This document shows positions 17,767-26,560 of a DNA stretch of 64,000 nucleotides, in pieces. Position numbers and translations under genes: made by a program. The notes below the pieces were generated by a model. It ran no database searches. It saw only the letters and a program-made list of their open reading frames with translations, and was not told the DNA's origin. Numbering within the stretch: position 1 is the stretch's first letter; each line of letters opens with the position of its first letter. Where the stretch lies: the NCBI RefSeq assembly GCF_032397745.1, contig NZ_CP135921.1, positions 62,001 through 126,000 of the forward strand, in the 5' to 3' direction. Origin of the DNA: Bradyrhizobium prioriisuperbiae. GTDB taxonomy: Bacteria; Pseudomonadota; Alphaproteobacteria; Rhizobiales; Xanthobacteraceae.

Positions 17767-18330
17767 CTATGGCTGCGCCTGCGCCACAACCACCAGCACT
17801 TCGGCCTTCTGCTTGCCAAGGCTGCGCAACTCGTGCGGGGTCTCGCCGGAGAAATACAGGCAATCGCCCTTCTCCATCACGATCTCCTCGCCATCGAGCT
17901 TGATGGCGATGCGGCCGCTGACCACGAACAGCATCTCCTCGCCGGGATGCGACGCGCGGGTCGCGGCCTTCATCGGCGGGGTCAGCAAAAACGGCTCCAT
18001 CATCTTGCGGGTGCGGGCGGCGGCAAGTGCGGACAGACCGAAGGTGCCGTCCCTGACCTGCTGCGCGCCCTGCTCGTTCTGGCGGAACAACGTGTAGCGC
18101 GGCTCGGGACTGGCATCGGGGTCGAACAGGTAAGTCACGTTGATCTCAAGCGCGGCGGCGAGACGCAACAGCGCCGCAATCGACGGCACTTTAAGGCCAC
18201 GTTCGACCAGCGAAATGTAGCCGCGCGTCAGCTTGCTCGCGCCGGCCAGCCGGTCCAGCGTCAGGCCCTTCTCCATGCGTACCCGGCGCAGATTGAGGCC
18301 GACCCCCGCGGTCTTGCTGATATCGAGCAA
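17767..18330 (-). CDS. XRE-cupin transcriptional regulator
   Basis: A 187-residue regulator. The N-terminal XRE HTH (about 8-65) has LRRVRMEKGLTLDRLAGASKLTRGYISLVERG, and the C-terminal cupin_2 barrel (about 115-185) has HPGEEMLFVVSGRIAIKLDGEE and GDCLYFSGETPHEL. This layout (PuuR- or SutR-like) usually binds a small metabolite in the cupin and represses a neighbouring uptake or catabolic operon. The start is TTG 18330, with GGAGA upstream. It is divergent from the MHS transporter, MOSC and reductase genes, which are its likely targets. Confidence 0.85.
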   Translation of the reverse strand: MLDISKTAGVGLNLRRVRMEKGLTLDRLAGASKLTRGYISLVERGLKVPSIAALLRLAAALEINVTYLFDPDASPEPRYTLFRQNEQGAQQVRDGTFGLSALAAARTRKMMEPFLLTPPMKAATRASHPGEEMLFVVSGRIAIKLDGEEIVMEKGDCLYFSGETPHELRSLGKQKAEVLVVVAQAQP

Positions 18331-18773
18331 AGCAACTCTCTCCGTCCTGCGCAGCTCTCCTCGCCGTGAGGGCCCGGCTGTGCGCCAGGGCCCTGAGTCG
18401 CGCCGCCCGCCAGCTATAGCACCAAATCGCGGGAGCGCTCATCGGGCGGCAAGAATGCATCCAACAGTAAACATGCCTGCGGAAATGTCAGGCAGCGCCG
18501 AAAATAATATAGGCAAATCCGGATCAAAATCAATGAAATCAGCGGTTTAATTGGGCATTTCACACATCTTGCCGATTTTGCCGCCAGATGACGATTTCAA
18601 GGCTGTTGATTTCTGACAGTAAACATGATCGATTTTCAGCTGCCAGCGACGTGCCGGGCGGCCGCGGGCGCACAGAAGAAGACCCCATGCACTTTTCGAA
18701 ACCTCGACCGAGGACGTCGGTCAGGGAACGTGGCTTCGCGTCCGAATTCAACGATTTCATTGGAGAATGAAAG
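18331..18773. promoter_or_regulatory. Divergent promoter region with a 12-bp direct repeat
   Basis: The 443-bp region between the XRE-cupin gene and the MHS transporter holds no convincing gene. ACAGTAAACATG occurs twice, at 18464-18475 and 18616-18627, 152 bp apart. A distance near 14-15 helical turns would place both copies on about the same face of the DNA and allow looping by the regulator. This is a candidate operator pair. Confidence 0.4.
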
Positions 18774-20087
18774 ATGGCCATCGCAGAGGACTTCAGTGTC
18801 ACGCAGACGACCGACGAGGGGGCCGACATGCGCCGCATCGTCTGGTCCAGCGTGATCGGCACAGCCGTCGAGTGGTATGACTTTCTGATCTATGGCGCGG
18901 CCACCGCGCTGGTGTTCAACAAGCTGTTCTTTCCGGTCGGCAATCCGGCGCTGGCGACGATTGCAGCGTTCGGCACTTATGCGGTCGGCTTCCTGGCGCG
19001 TCCGCTTGGGGCCGCGATCTTCGGCCATTATGGCGACCGCATCGGCCGCAAGGCGATGCTGGCGATGACCATCGTCATCATGGGGCTAGGCACCTTCCTG
19101 ATCGGCCTGCTGCCGACCTATGAGCAGATCGGGATCGCCGCTCCGATCCTGCTGGTGATCCTGCGCTTCCTGCAGGGCATCGGCATCGGCGGCGAATGGG
19201 GTGGCGCGGTGCTGATGGTGGTGGAGAACGCGCCGGTGAAACAGCGCGGCTTCTTCGGCAGCATGGTGCAGGTCGGCAATCCGATCGGCAACCTTGCGGC
19301 GATCGGCGTGTTCGCGATCGCCACCCAATTGCCGGAGAGTGATTTCCTCATCTGGGGATGGCGGATTCCGTTCCTGCTCAGCATCGTGCTGATCGCGGTG
19401 GCGCTGTACATCCGGTTGAAGCTTGAGGAGACCCCGGCCTTCGTTCAGCTCAAGGCCAAGAACGAGGTCGCACCGATGCCGATTGTCGAAATCTTCCGGC
19501 ATTACCGACGGCCGTTCTTCACCGCGGTCGGCCTGAAGATCTCGGAAATCGCCTATGCCAGCATCGCCGGCGTCTTCGTCATCTCCTACGCCACCACCCA
19601 GCTCGGCCTGCCGCGCGCGACAATCCTAAGCGGCGTGTTCTGGGCATCGTTCGTCGCGCTGTTCACCATCCCGCTGTTCGGCTGGATCTCCGACCGGGTC
19701 GGCCGGAAGATCATGTTCTACGCGAGCTGCCTGTTCTGCATGCTGTTCGCGTTTCCGCTGTTCTGGCTGCTGGACACCAAAAACCCCGCGATCGTGACCG
19801 CGACGGTGGTCGTGGCAATCAGCTGCGGCCAGATGGTGATGTTCGGGATCGGTGCCCCCTGGTACTCGGAATTGTTCACCGCGCGGCTGCGCTACAGCGG
19901 TGCATCCCTCGGGTTTCAGGTCGGCGCCGCAATCAGCGGCGGTCTGAGCCCGCTGATCGCGGCATCGCTCCTGAACTGGAGCGGCGGCGCCACTTGGCCG
20001 ATCTCGCTGTTCCTGATCGCCTGCGCACTTGTAACCATGATCGCCACCCGCGCCGCACCGGAAATGGCGGGCAAGGAATTGACCTGA
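18774..20087 (+). CDS. MHS-family MFS transporter
   Basis: A 437-residue, 12-helix major facilitator of the metabolite:H+ symporter (MHS) subfamily. It has GTAVEWYDFLIYGAATAL in helix 1, the long GDRIGRKAMLAMTIVIMG loop 2-3 motif, FLQGIGIGGEWGGAVLMVVEN in helix 4 and WISDRVGRKIMF in loop 8-9. MHS carriers import organic acids, betaine-type osmolytes or aromatic acids with protons. A good GGAGAA lies before ATG 18774. It is first in an apparent operon with the MOSC and reductase genes and is opposite the XRE-cupin regulator. Confidence 0.92.
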   Translation: MAIAEDFSVTQTTDEGADMRRIVWSSVIGTAVEWYDFLIYGAATALVFNKLFFPVGNPALATIAAFGTYAVGFLARPLGAAIFGHYGDRIGRKAMLAMTIVIMGLGTFLIGLLPTYEQIGIAAPILLVILRFLQGIGIGGEWGGAVLMVVENAPVKQRGFFGSMVQVGNPIGNLAAIGVFAIATQLPESDFLIWGWRIPFLLSIVLIAVALYIRLKLEETPAFVQLKAKNEVAPMPIVEIFRHYRRPFFTAVGLKISEIAYASIAGVFVISYATTQLGLPRATILSGVFWASFVALFTIPLFGWISDRVGRKIMFYASCLFCMLFAFPLFWLLDTKNPAIVTATVVVAISCGQMVMFGIGAPWYSELFTARLRYSGASLGFQVGAAISGGLSPLIAASLLNWSGGATWPISLFLIACALVTMIATRAAPEMAGKELT

Positions 20088-20172
20088 GACAAACGTAAGA
20101 GCGCCATCAAAAGGCAACCCAAGAGCGCGGCCAGCAGATAGCTGGCCGTCGCATCATCTCGGAGGACAACAC

Positions 20173-20694
20173 ATGCTCGATACGATCAACACGACGTCCA
20201 ACACCGCCGGCGCAACGCTCGCCTGGTGCGGCGTGGTCCGCCATCTCCACCTCACACCGCGCGCATTCCTGCCGATGCGCGCGATGCCGCAAATCACGCT
20301 GGTCGCCGGCAAGGGCATCGAGGGCGACCGCTACATGATCGGGCGCGAGGAAGGTTTCTACTCGCACAAGCCGGAAGACGGACGCCAGGTGACACTGTTC
20401 GAATGGGAAACCCTGGTGGCGCTGAAACGCGACGCCAACATCGATCTCGGCCCGGAGGAGCATCGCCGCAATGTCACGGTGGAAGGCGTTCCGCTCAATC
20501 ACCTGGTCGGACGTCGGTTCTGGCTCGGCGAGACGCTGCTGGAAGCGACGCGGCTGTCGATCCCCTGCCGGCATATCGAGGAGATCACGGGCAAGGCGAT
20601 CTTCGATCCGCTGATCAACCGGTCCGGCCTCAATTGCCGGATCCTCACCGGCGGCGTGGTGCGCCTCGGCGACAGCGTCCGGAACGCCGCATGA
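20173..20694 (+). CDS. MOSC domain protein
   Basis: A 173-residue stand-alone MOSC protein with GKGIEGDRYMIGREEGF, GRQVTLFEWE, RRNVTVEGVPLN and the conserved cysteine in LSIPCRHIEE that ligates the molybdenum cofactor in this family. Related proteins (YiiM, YcbX, mARC) reduce N-hydroxylated bases and amidoximes and need an electron donor. Here the next gene, overlapping by 4 bp (ATGA), encodes a flavin/2Fe-2S reductase, which is a plausible dedicated donor. Confidence 0.88.
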   Translation: MLDTINTTSNTAGATLAWCGVVRHLHLTPRAFLPMRAMPQITLVAGKGIEGDRYMIGREEGFYSHKPEDGRQVTLFEWETLVALKRDANIDLGPEEHRRNVTVEGVPLNHLVGRRFWLGETLLEATRLSIPCRHIEEITGKAIFDPLINRSGLNCRILTGGVVRLGDSVRNAA

Positions 20695-21635
20695 GTAAAA
20701 CAGCAATCACGACCATCAAGACAGTCGTCGTCCGTATCGACGACGTCGGCGTCGACACAAAGGCGTTCGTGCTGGAGGATCCGGATCAATGGGAGCTGCC
20801 GCCGCATCACCATGGCGCCCACATCGATTTGCACCTGCCCGGCAAAATCGTGCGCACCTACTCGCTGTGCAACGATCCGGCCGAGCGGACGCGTTATGTG
20901 GTGGCCGTCAAGCGCGAGGCGGAAGGACGCGGCGGCTCGCTGCTGCTGCATGACCGCGTCAGCGTGGGCGACGTCATCGGCGTGACGCTGCCGCGCGGCG
21001 GACTTCGCCTCGCGGAGCACGCATCGCGCCTGATCTGCGTGGCCGGCGGCATCGGCGTGACGCCGTTTCTGTCATCGGTGATGAGCCGACAGGCCGACTG
21101 CCGGCTGCATCTGATCTGCCGCGACCAGGTGCCGTTCCTCGATCAGCTGGCGCCGCTGATCCGGCGCGAGCGGGTCATCGTGCATCGGACAGTGCTGTCC
21201 GGACGCCCGGATATCGCCGCACTGCTCGGCCGCCCGCAACCCGGCATTGCGGTCGCCTGCTGCGGACCGGACAGCCTGATTGCCGACTTCGAACACGCCG
21301 CGCAGGAATGGCCCGACGAGCGCAAGCACATCGAGCACTTCGTACCGCCCCCGCTGCCGGTCGATCCCAATGCAAAGCCGTACACCCTGGTGCTGGCCCG
21401 CTCCGGCTGCGATATCGTTGTGGAGGCCGGCCAGACCATGCTGTCCGCGCTTCAGCAAGCCGAGATTGACATTCCAGCATCCTGCTGCGGCGGCATCTGC
21501 GGCTCATGCAAGGTGACGTGGCTCGAAGGGCAACCGGTGCACCGCGACCGCATCCTGTCGCCAGCCGAGCGCGAGCGGCACCTGATGGTGTGCGTTGCGG
21601 GCTCTGCATCGGAGCGATTAGTGCTGGAGTTGTGA
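20691..21635 (+). CDS. VanB/PDR-type flavin and 2Fe-2S oxidoreductase
   Basis: A 314-residue phthalate-dioxygenase-reductase-type protein. It has an N-terminal flavin-binding barrel with RTYSLCND (RxYS), an NAD(P)H domain with CVAGGIGVTPFLSS, and a C-terminal plant-type ferredoxin with CCGGICGSC plus a distal Cys (LMVCVAG). It moves electrons from NAD(P)H through FMN to the 2Fe-2S cluster. Such reductases normally serve a Rieske oxygenase; no oxygenase is adjacent, and the upstream coupled gene is a MOSC enzyme. Its 3' end overlaps the sortase gene tail by 18 bp on the opposite strand. Confidence 0.9.
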   Translation: MSKTAITTIKTVVVRIDDVGVDTKAFVLEDPDQWELPPHHHGAHIDLHLPGKIVRTYSLCNDPAERTRYVVAVKREAEGRGGSLLLHDRVSVGDVIGVTLPRGGLRLAEHASRLICVAGGIGVTPFLSSVMSRQADCRLHLICRDQVPFLDQLAPLIRRERVIVHRTVLSGRPDIAALLGRPQPGIAVACCGPDSLIADFEHAAQEWPDERKHIEHFVPPPLPVDPNAKPYTLVLARSGCDIVVEAGQTMLSALQQAEIDIPASCCGGICGSCKVTWLEGQPVHRDRILSPAERERHLMVCVAGSASERLVLEL

Positions 21636-22229
21636 CGACCGGTTCGTTCCCGGCGCGCGATCAGCCAGGGCGCTGTCCACCATCGTTGCGTGCAATACAT
21701 AACGCAGCGGCCCCTGCGTCACCGCGTCGAACGGCCAGCAGGTCGACAGCACCAGTTCGCGCTGGTCGCTGAGCGGATCGATGCCGGTGGCGTCGAAGCG
21801 CACCACCGAGCTGCTGTCGGCGCGGTAACGAAACGTGCGGCCGTCGCGGCGGGTGACGGCGATCTCGTCGCCGACCGCGACATCCTTCAGGAACGCGAAG
21901 TGGGTGTCGCGGTGGGCGGCATAAACCGCAACGCCACGCTCGCCGGCGTCCGGTGTTTGCTCGACCTGGCCGGGACCAAACGCCAGCGCCTGGCCGCTGC
22001 TGCCCGCCAGCACGATGGCGCTGGCGCCAATCCGCTTCACCTCGATGCGCGCGACCGGCCAAGTGTCGGCCCACGGCCACGGCTTGACGTCGTGGCCGGT
22101 GACGATGCTCTGCGCGAATGCGCGCTGCAGCAGCACCTGCGCGAGCAGCGCCTTGGCATGGATCCAGAGACCGCTGCCGATCAGTGCGAGGCCGGCGGTG
22201 GCGAGGAGGAGGATTACGACGCGGCGCAT
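21618..22229 (-). CDS. Class GN sortase of a Gram-negative sortase/target pair
   Basis: A 203-residue protein with one N-terminal membrane helix (about 4-24) and a sortase catalytic domain. The triad is visible as H106 (YAAHRDTHF), C164 (LSTCWPF) and R176 (PLRYVL). It cleaves an LPxT motif on a secreted protein; the preceding gene on the same strand encodes exactly one such protein. The start ATG 22229 (MRRVVILL) is chosen because the longer frame from 22388 merely translates the palindromic repeat at 22241-22321. Confidence 0.9.
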   Translation of the reverse strand: MRRVVILLLATAGLALIGSGLWIHAKALLAQVLLQRAFAQSIVTGHDVKPWPWADTWPVARIEVKRIGASAIVLAGSSGQALAFGPGQVEQTPDAGERGVAVYAAHRDTHFAFLKDVAVGDEIAVTRRDGRTFRYRADSSSVVRFDATGIDPLSDQRELVLSTCWPFDAVTQGPLRYVLHATMVDSALADRAPGTNRSSQLQH

Positions 22230-22240
22230 GAAGGGACCTG

Positions 22241-22321
22241 TAGCCCGGATGAGCGAAGCGATATCCGGGTAAAGTTTTTGTCGAGACTGCTCCCGGATGT
22301 CGCTTCGCTCATCCGGGCTAC
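22241..22321. repeat. Inverted repeat TAGCCCGGATGAGCGAAGCG
   Basis: Two arms, at 22241-22271 and 22292-22321, carry the sequence TAGCCCGGATGAGCGAAGCG in opposite orientation around a short spacer. It is a well-known extragenic element type in Bradyrhizobium relatives. It lies between the sortase target gene and the sortase gene and could attenuate read-through between them. Confidence 0.75.
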
Positions 22322-22405
22322 TTTCGTACAAGTTGCGCGCGCGGCCGGGGCGGGCCGCGCGCGCAGGGGAGGATGCGGGGACAATCATCCTTCTCTCGCC
22401 CGGCG

Positions 22406-24682
22406 TCAGCGGGCGGACGAACGCCGGTTGAGCATCAACAGCGTCAGGCTGAGCATCAGCAGCACCGAGCCGGCGATCAGTTGCAATTCGGCGTCGGTCG
22501 CGGTCTGCGGCAGCTTCACGACATTGGACGTGGGCGCGACGGGGGAGCGGGCGTCCGCAAGCTGGACATTGCCGGCGTCAGCACGTCGTTCGCCCGACTG
22601 TTCGCTTGGCGGCGCGAGGCGCTGCTGCGGACGGTCGCCAAAGAGCTTCGCGTAATCCCAGCCGGCCGGCAGGTTGACCGGCAGCGCGCTCAGCTTGAGC
22701 GGCTCGCCGTCGGGGCGGCTCGGGGTCTGGTCGACCGCAGCCAGGCTGGTGAGGCGCGAGACCAGCTGGTGTTCCAGCGCCAGTGACAGAATGGCCATGT
22801 CGGCATCCTCTGGTTTCATCTGCTTCATGGTGCGGGCGATCTCGGCGTCCGCGATCTTGCGCCGGGCCCAGAGCTTCGACAGACCCTTGCCTTCGGCGGC
22901 GTTGGCCAGCGGCAGCGCGACGCTCCAGGGGCGATCGCCGACGCGGCCCTTGATCGCCACCGTGCCGATCAGACGATCGAGCCGCACTGCCAGCACCAGC
23001 GGCTCGCCGCGATAGATGTCGGGGATGGCGAGCGGCGTAATGTCCGCATTGGCATCGGAGAATGTCGCCGTGAGGCCGGTGACGGCAGGGTTTTCCAGCT
23101 TGGCGAACAGACCACGCATACGCTCTTCCACCTGCTCGACCGAACCGATGTGGGTGAAGGTGCCGCGACCGAGTTCGGCGGCACGGGTCATCAGGTAGGT
23201 GTTGGGCGCCGAGCCGATGCCGACCATGAAGATGCGCGAGCGTCCCCGTGCCTGCGAAATCGCATCGAACAGCTGCTGCTCGTTGCCGATGGCGCCGTCG
23301 GTCAGGAACACGACCTGGCGCAGATAGCCGCTGTCGTTGCCATTGCGATCGTTCAGCGCCGCCTGCATCGCCGGCACCATCTCGGTGCCGCCGGCCGCCT
23401 GCAGCCGATCGACGAACGCCTTGGCCTGACCGACGTGCTCGGCATCGGCCGGCACGGCACCCTGGAACAACACGTCCATGGTGTGGTCGAAGCGGATCAC
23501 ATTGAAGCGGTCGCCGCGCTGCAGCCGTCCCAGCGCATAGATCAGGCTTGCCTTGGCCTGCACCATCGAGGTGCCACCCATCGAGCCGGAATTGTCGATC
23601 ACGAAGATCACTTCGCGCGGCAACGGCTTCTGTTCGCTCTGATCGACGGCTGGCGGGGTGACGAATGCCAGCAGATAATCGGCGCTGCCGACATGCTCGC
23701 GGAACAGGCCGACCGACGGCGCCTTGGCCGCGGCGGGTTTCCAGGTCAGCTCGAAATCACGATCCGCCGGCACGACGCCATCGGCGAGCTTGATCACGCG
23801 AGTGCCGTCATCGGGCGTCTCCGTGGTCACCGCATGATGATGGCTTTTCACCTCGCCGAGCGGAAAGCCGGCCTGCAGGCGCACGGTGATGCTGGTAGGA
23901 TTGATCGGCGCATTTACGGCCGGATCGAGCACGGGCGGCGAGATGCTGTTACGGTCCGGCACCGGATCGTTGACCGTCCGGCCCCAGCCACCACCATCGG
24001 AGCGCAAGTCGACGCTCTGCACCAGCGGCGCGGGATTGTAGCGCGGTGCGATGACCATCGGCACCCGCAGCGAGAATTCGTCGCCGGACTGTGCGACAGG
24101 CTCCTGATATTCGATCTGTATCAGCACGGTTTCGCCGGGGCCGATATTGGCCACCGAATTGGTGAACAGATTCGGTCGCTCCTGCTCAACCAGCGCCGCC
24201 TTTTGTCCGTCCGCCTTGGCGCGCTCGTAGATCACGCGCGCCTTGGCGCGCTCCTTGATGTCGCCGATGACGACACGATCGCCGATGATCATCTTCAGCG
24301 TATCGACCGCGCCACCGTCAGGCAGCGGATAGGCGTACACCGCCTCGACGAAATTCGACTTCGGGTTCTTGAAAACTTGTGTGACACGGGCACGGATGGT
24401 CGGCCCGGACACCACGAGATCAACATCGATGCCGAGCCGCACGGCTTCGGTGTAGTCATCGCCGCCGCTCTTGAGTAGCAGCGAGCCGGCACGAACGTCG
24501 CCGGGCTTCATCGCCACCGGCACCGGGCTCTCGGCGGAGCGCCCCGGCTGCACGTTCACAAAAAAAGCCGCGACCCCGAACAGGAGTGCGGCCAGGCCTC
24601 GTCTGCGGCGCCGCCACGACGGCTCCGCGGACGAGGCCTGGTTGGGTTGGTTTCCGTACTGGAAAAGTTGGCAGGTGGTCAT
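22406..24682 (-). CDS. Sortase target protein with VIT and VWA domains and an LPQTA sorting signal
   Basis: A 758-residue exported protein. A basic, Arg-rich leader and hydrophobic stretch (about 19-48) are followed by a VIT (inter-alpha-trypsin) domain (about 70-195) and a von Willebrand A domain (about 355-530) with an intact MIDAS motif DNSGSMGG. The last 35 residues form a classic sorting signal: LPQTA at about 724-728, a hydrophobic helix (LIAGSVLLMLSLTLLML) and a basic tail (NRRSSAR). This matches the 'marine proteobacterial sortase target' family. Start ATG 24682 with AGGAAG upstream. It is probably displayed in the envelope and could bind metal-dependent ligands. It is co-oriented with the sortase, with 176 bp between them. 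Confidence 0.92.
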   Translation of the reverse strand: MTTCQLFQYGNQPNQASSAEPSWRRRRRGLAALLFGVAAFFVNVQPGRSAESPVPVAMKPGDVRAGSLLLKSGGDDYTEAVRLGIDVDLVVSGPTIRARVTQVFKNPKSNFVEAVYAYPLPDGGAVDTLKMIIGDRVVIGDIKERAKARVIYERAKADGQKAALVEQERPNLFTNSVANIGPGETVLIQIEYQEPVAQSGDEFSLRVPMVIAPRYNPAPLVQSVDLRSDGGGWGRTVNDPVPDRNSISPPVLDPAVNAPINPTSITVRLQAGFPLGEVKSHHHAVTTETPDDGTRVIKLADGVVPADRDFELTWKPAAAKAPSVGLFREHVGSADYLLAFVTPPAVDQSEQKPLPREVIFVIDNSGSMGGTSMVQAKASLIYALGRLQRGDRFNVIRFDHTMDVLFQGAVPADAEHVGQAKAFVDRLQAAGGTEMVPAMQAALNDRNGNDSGYLRQVVFLTDGAIGNEQQLFDAISQARGRSRIFMVGIGSAPNTYLMTRAAELGRGTFTHIGSVEQVEERMRGLFAKLENPAVTGLTATFSDANADITPLAIPDIYRGEPLVLAVRLDRLIGTVAIKGRVGDRPWSVALPLANAAEGKGLSKLWARRKIADAEIARTMKQMKPEDADMAILSLALEHQLVSRLTSLAAVDQTPSRPDGEPLKLSALPVNLPAGWDYAKLFGDRPQQRLAPPSEQSGERRADAGNVQLADARSPVAPTSNVVKLPQTATDAELQLIAGSVLLMLSLTLLMLNRRSSAR

Positions 24683-24892
24683 GGGGCGCTTCCTGAGATC
24701 GGAGATTGATCGCTCCCTGTTGTCCAATGACCGGCCCGTCGTCGCGAGCGTGATGATCCGGAGAGTTCCGCCACGGTCCGTGAGGATGCGCACCAGCGAC
24801 GGAAGGGACGTCCGGGTTTCTGGCTGAAATGTGCGGGTTTGTGATGAATTGTACGTCTGTTAGGATCGCGGCAGGATTCGAAGGGATTAATA

Positions 24893-25678
24893 ATGCCGGC
24901 GTCTGACAAGGAGCTTTCGGCCCAGCAAAGCCGCGATGTGGCGGCGACCGTGCGCGAGGAGCTCGCGCGCCGCCACATCTCCCGCCAGCATCTCGCCGAG
25001 CAGGCCAAGATCAGCCTCTCCACCCTGGAAAAGGCGCTGGGCGGTCACCGCCCGTTCACGCTCGCCACCACCGTGCGGCTGGAACAGGCGCTGGGCCTGT
25101 CGCTGCGCCAGACTCAAACCGCCAATACCGCCGGCAACAGCGGCACGGCGCCGGCCGCGGCAGTCACCAACGGCGACGTCGCCCCTGATGGTCTCGGCGC
25201 CTATTCGCGCCGCTCAGTCGACTGGATCGAGGGCCGCTATGTGACCGTGCGCCCCTCGTTCGGCGACAAGGAAGCGATCTATGCCTACCTCACGGAAATC
25301 GCCTGGGACCCGACCACGTCATGCCTCACATTCCGCGAGGGCGAACGGCTCGACGCCGCGTTCACGCAATATGGCGAGGTCGCGGTGCCGAACCAGTCCG
25401 GGCATGTTTATCTCGTCACCAATCGGCACGGCCAGCATCGCCTGATCACGCTCTCGCGCCCGATCTACGGTGAGATGTATGGCATCATCACCACGCTGCT
25501 GGCGGGCCGCGGCTCGCTGCTGACACCGATCGCCGCCCCGATCGCCTTCCTGCCGATGAAGGCCATTCCTAATCCAAGCTTCGGACGCATTGCACCCGCC
25601 GATGCCAACCACGCGCTGTACCGCAAATATCTGCAACGCATCGCCGACGAACCATTCGCACTGTTCGTGCAGGGGTGA
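24893..25678 (+). CDS. XRE-type regulator with an unknown C-terminal domain, beside the sortase pair
   Basis: A 261-residue protein. The N-terminal HTH (about 12-70) reads VREELARRHISRQHLAEQAKISLSTLEKALGG. After an Ala/Thr/Asn-rich linker comes a C-terminal domain of about 160 residues (YVTVRPSFGDKEAIYAYLTEIAWD...) that I cannot assign; it looks like a ligand-sensing alpha/beta domain. The gene is divergent from the sortase target gene, with 210 bp between starts, so it may control the sortase locus. Start ATG 24893. Confidence 0.75.
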   Translation: MPASDKELSAQQSRDVAATVREELARRHISRQHLAEQAKISLSTLEKALGGHRPFTLATTVRLEQALGLSLRQTQTANTAGNSGTAPAAAVTNGDVAPDGLGAYSRRSVDWIEGRYVTVRPSFGDKEAIYAYLTEIAWDPTTSCLTFREGERLDAAFTQYGEVAVPNQSGHVYLVTNRHGQHRLITLSRPIYGEMYGIITTLLAGRGSLLTPIAAPIAFLPMKAIPNPSFGRIAPADANHALYRKYLQRIADEPFALFVQG

Positions 25679-25709
25679 GCGCCGCCGGCGCGATCGCGGA
25701 AACGCAGCG

Positions 25710-26522
25710 TCAGGCCGCCGGCCAAACCTTGCCGAGAAACCCGAGCACCACATCGTTGAACAGCGCCGGGCGCTGCAGCGGCGCGAAATGGCTGACATCT
25801 TGCAACAAGATCAGATCCGCGCCGGGAATGCTGCGGGCGAGATATTGCGCATGCTCCAGCTTGATGAACTCGTCATCTTCGCTCTGCACGATGGCAACGG
25901 GAACGCGGATCTCGCCGAGCTCCCGCGCCGAATAATTCGGCTGCGTCTTCATCATCTGCCCGACGGCATCAGCAAACGCCTTGAACTGGTCCGGCGTGGC
26001 CGACAGATCGGCATAGTCTTTGGCATGTCGTCCCAGACATCGCTCAACGATTGGCTTCATCACGAACGGCTTGGTGCCGCTGGGATCCATGTTGCACGCA
26101 AAGAAGAACACGCCGGCGATCCGCGCAGGCGCCTGCATCGCAAGAACCAAAGCGACGCATGCGCCGTCGCTCCACCCCACCATGGCGGCCTTGTCGAGGT
26201 GAAGAGCGTCCATCACCGCCAGCACATCGGACGCCATCAGCTCATACAGGAAGGGCCGCGTATCACGCGTGCTGCGGCCATGGCCGCGGCTGTCGATCAG
26301 CACGACGCGCCGGCCGGCGGCGACCAGAACTGGCACCTGATAGCCCCAATTGCCGCTGTGGCCGAGGCCGCCGTGCAACAGGATCACGGGCGGTCCTGAT
26401 CCATACGTTGCGTACCAGATCCGCGCACCGTCGTGCTCCACATGACCCTGGTCACCCGCGACCGGAAGCGGTGTTGCGCCATGTTCGGCGAAGTTCAGGA
26501 GATCGTCGTCGCACAGGTCCAT
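25710..26522 (-). CDS. Alpha/beta hydrolase
   Basis: A 270-residue alpha/beta hydrolase. It shows the oxyanion HGGLGHS, a GHGRS turn, the nucleophile elbow GWSDGA (GxSxG), an acid in SEDDEFI and the catalytic His in VSHFAPLQ. It probably acts on a carboxylic ester or lactone, but the substrate is not evident. It lies 38 bp downstream of a MarR regulator on the same strand and is probably co-transcribed. Start ATG 26522. Confidence 0.88.
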   Translation of the reverse strand: MDLCDDDLLNFAEHGATPLPVAGDQGHVEHDGARIWYATYGSGPPVILLHGGLGHSGNWGYQVPVLVAAGRRVVLIDSRGHGRSTRDTRPFLYELMASDVLAVMDALHLDKAAMVGWSDGACVALVLAMQAPARIAGVFFFACNMDPSGTKPFVMKPIVERCLGRHAKDYADLSATPDQFKAFADAVGQMMKTQPNYSARELGEIRVPVAIVQSEDDEFIKLEHAQYLARSIPGADLILLQDVSHFAPLQRPALFNDVVLGFLGKVWPAA

Positions 26523-26560
26523 CTTGCCGAACTTTCAGAGATCGATGCAGGGCCGCTGCA

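Noticed and set aside
22230..22388. N-terminal extension of the sortase
   Set aside because: The extra residues are the translation of the inverted repeat at 22241-22321; a membrane helix starts at ATG 22229.
23150..24478. A 442-residue plus-strand frame
   Set aside because: It is antisense to the sortase target gene and has the composition of a GC-rich shadow frame.
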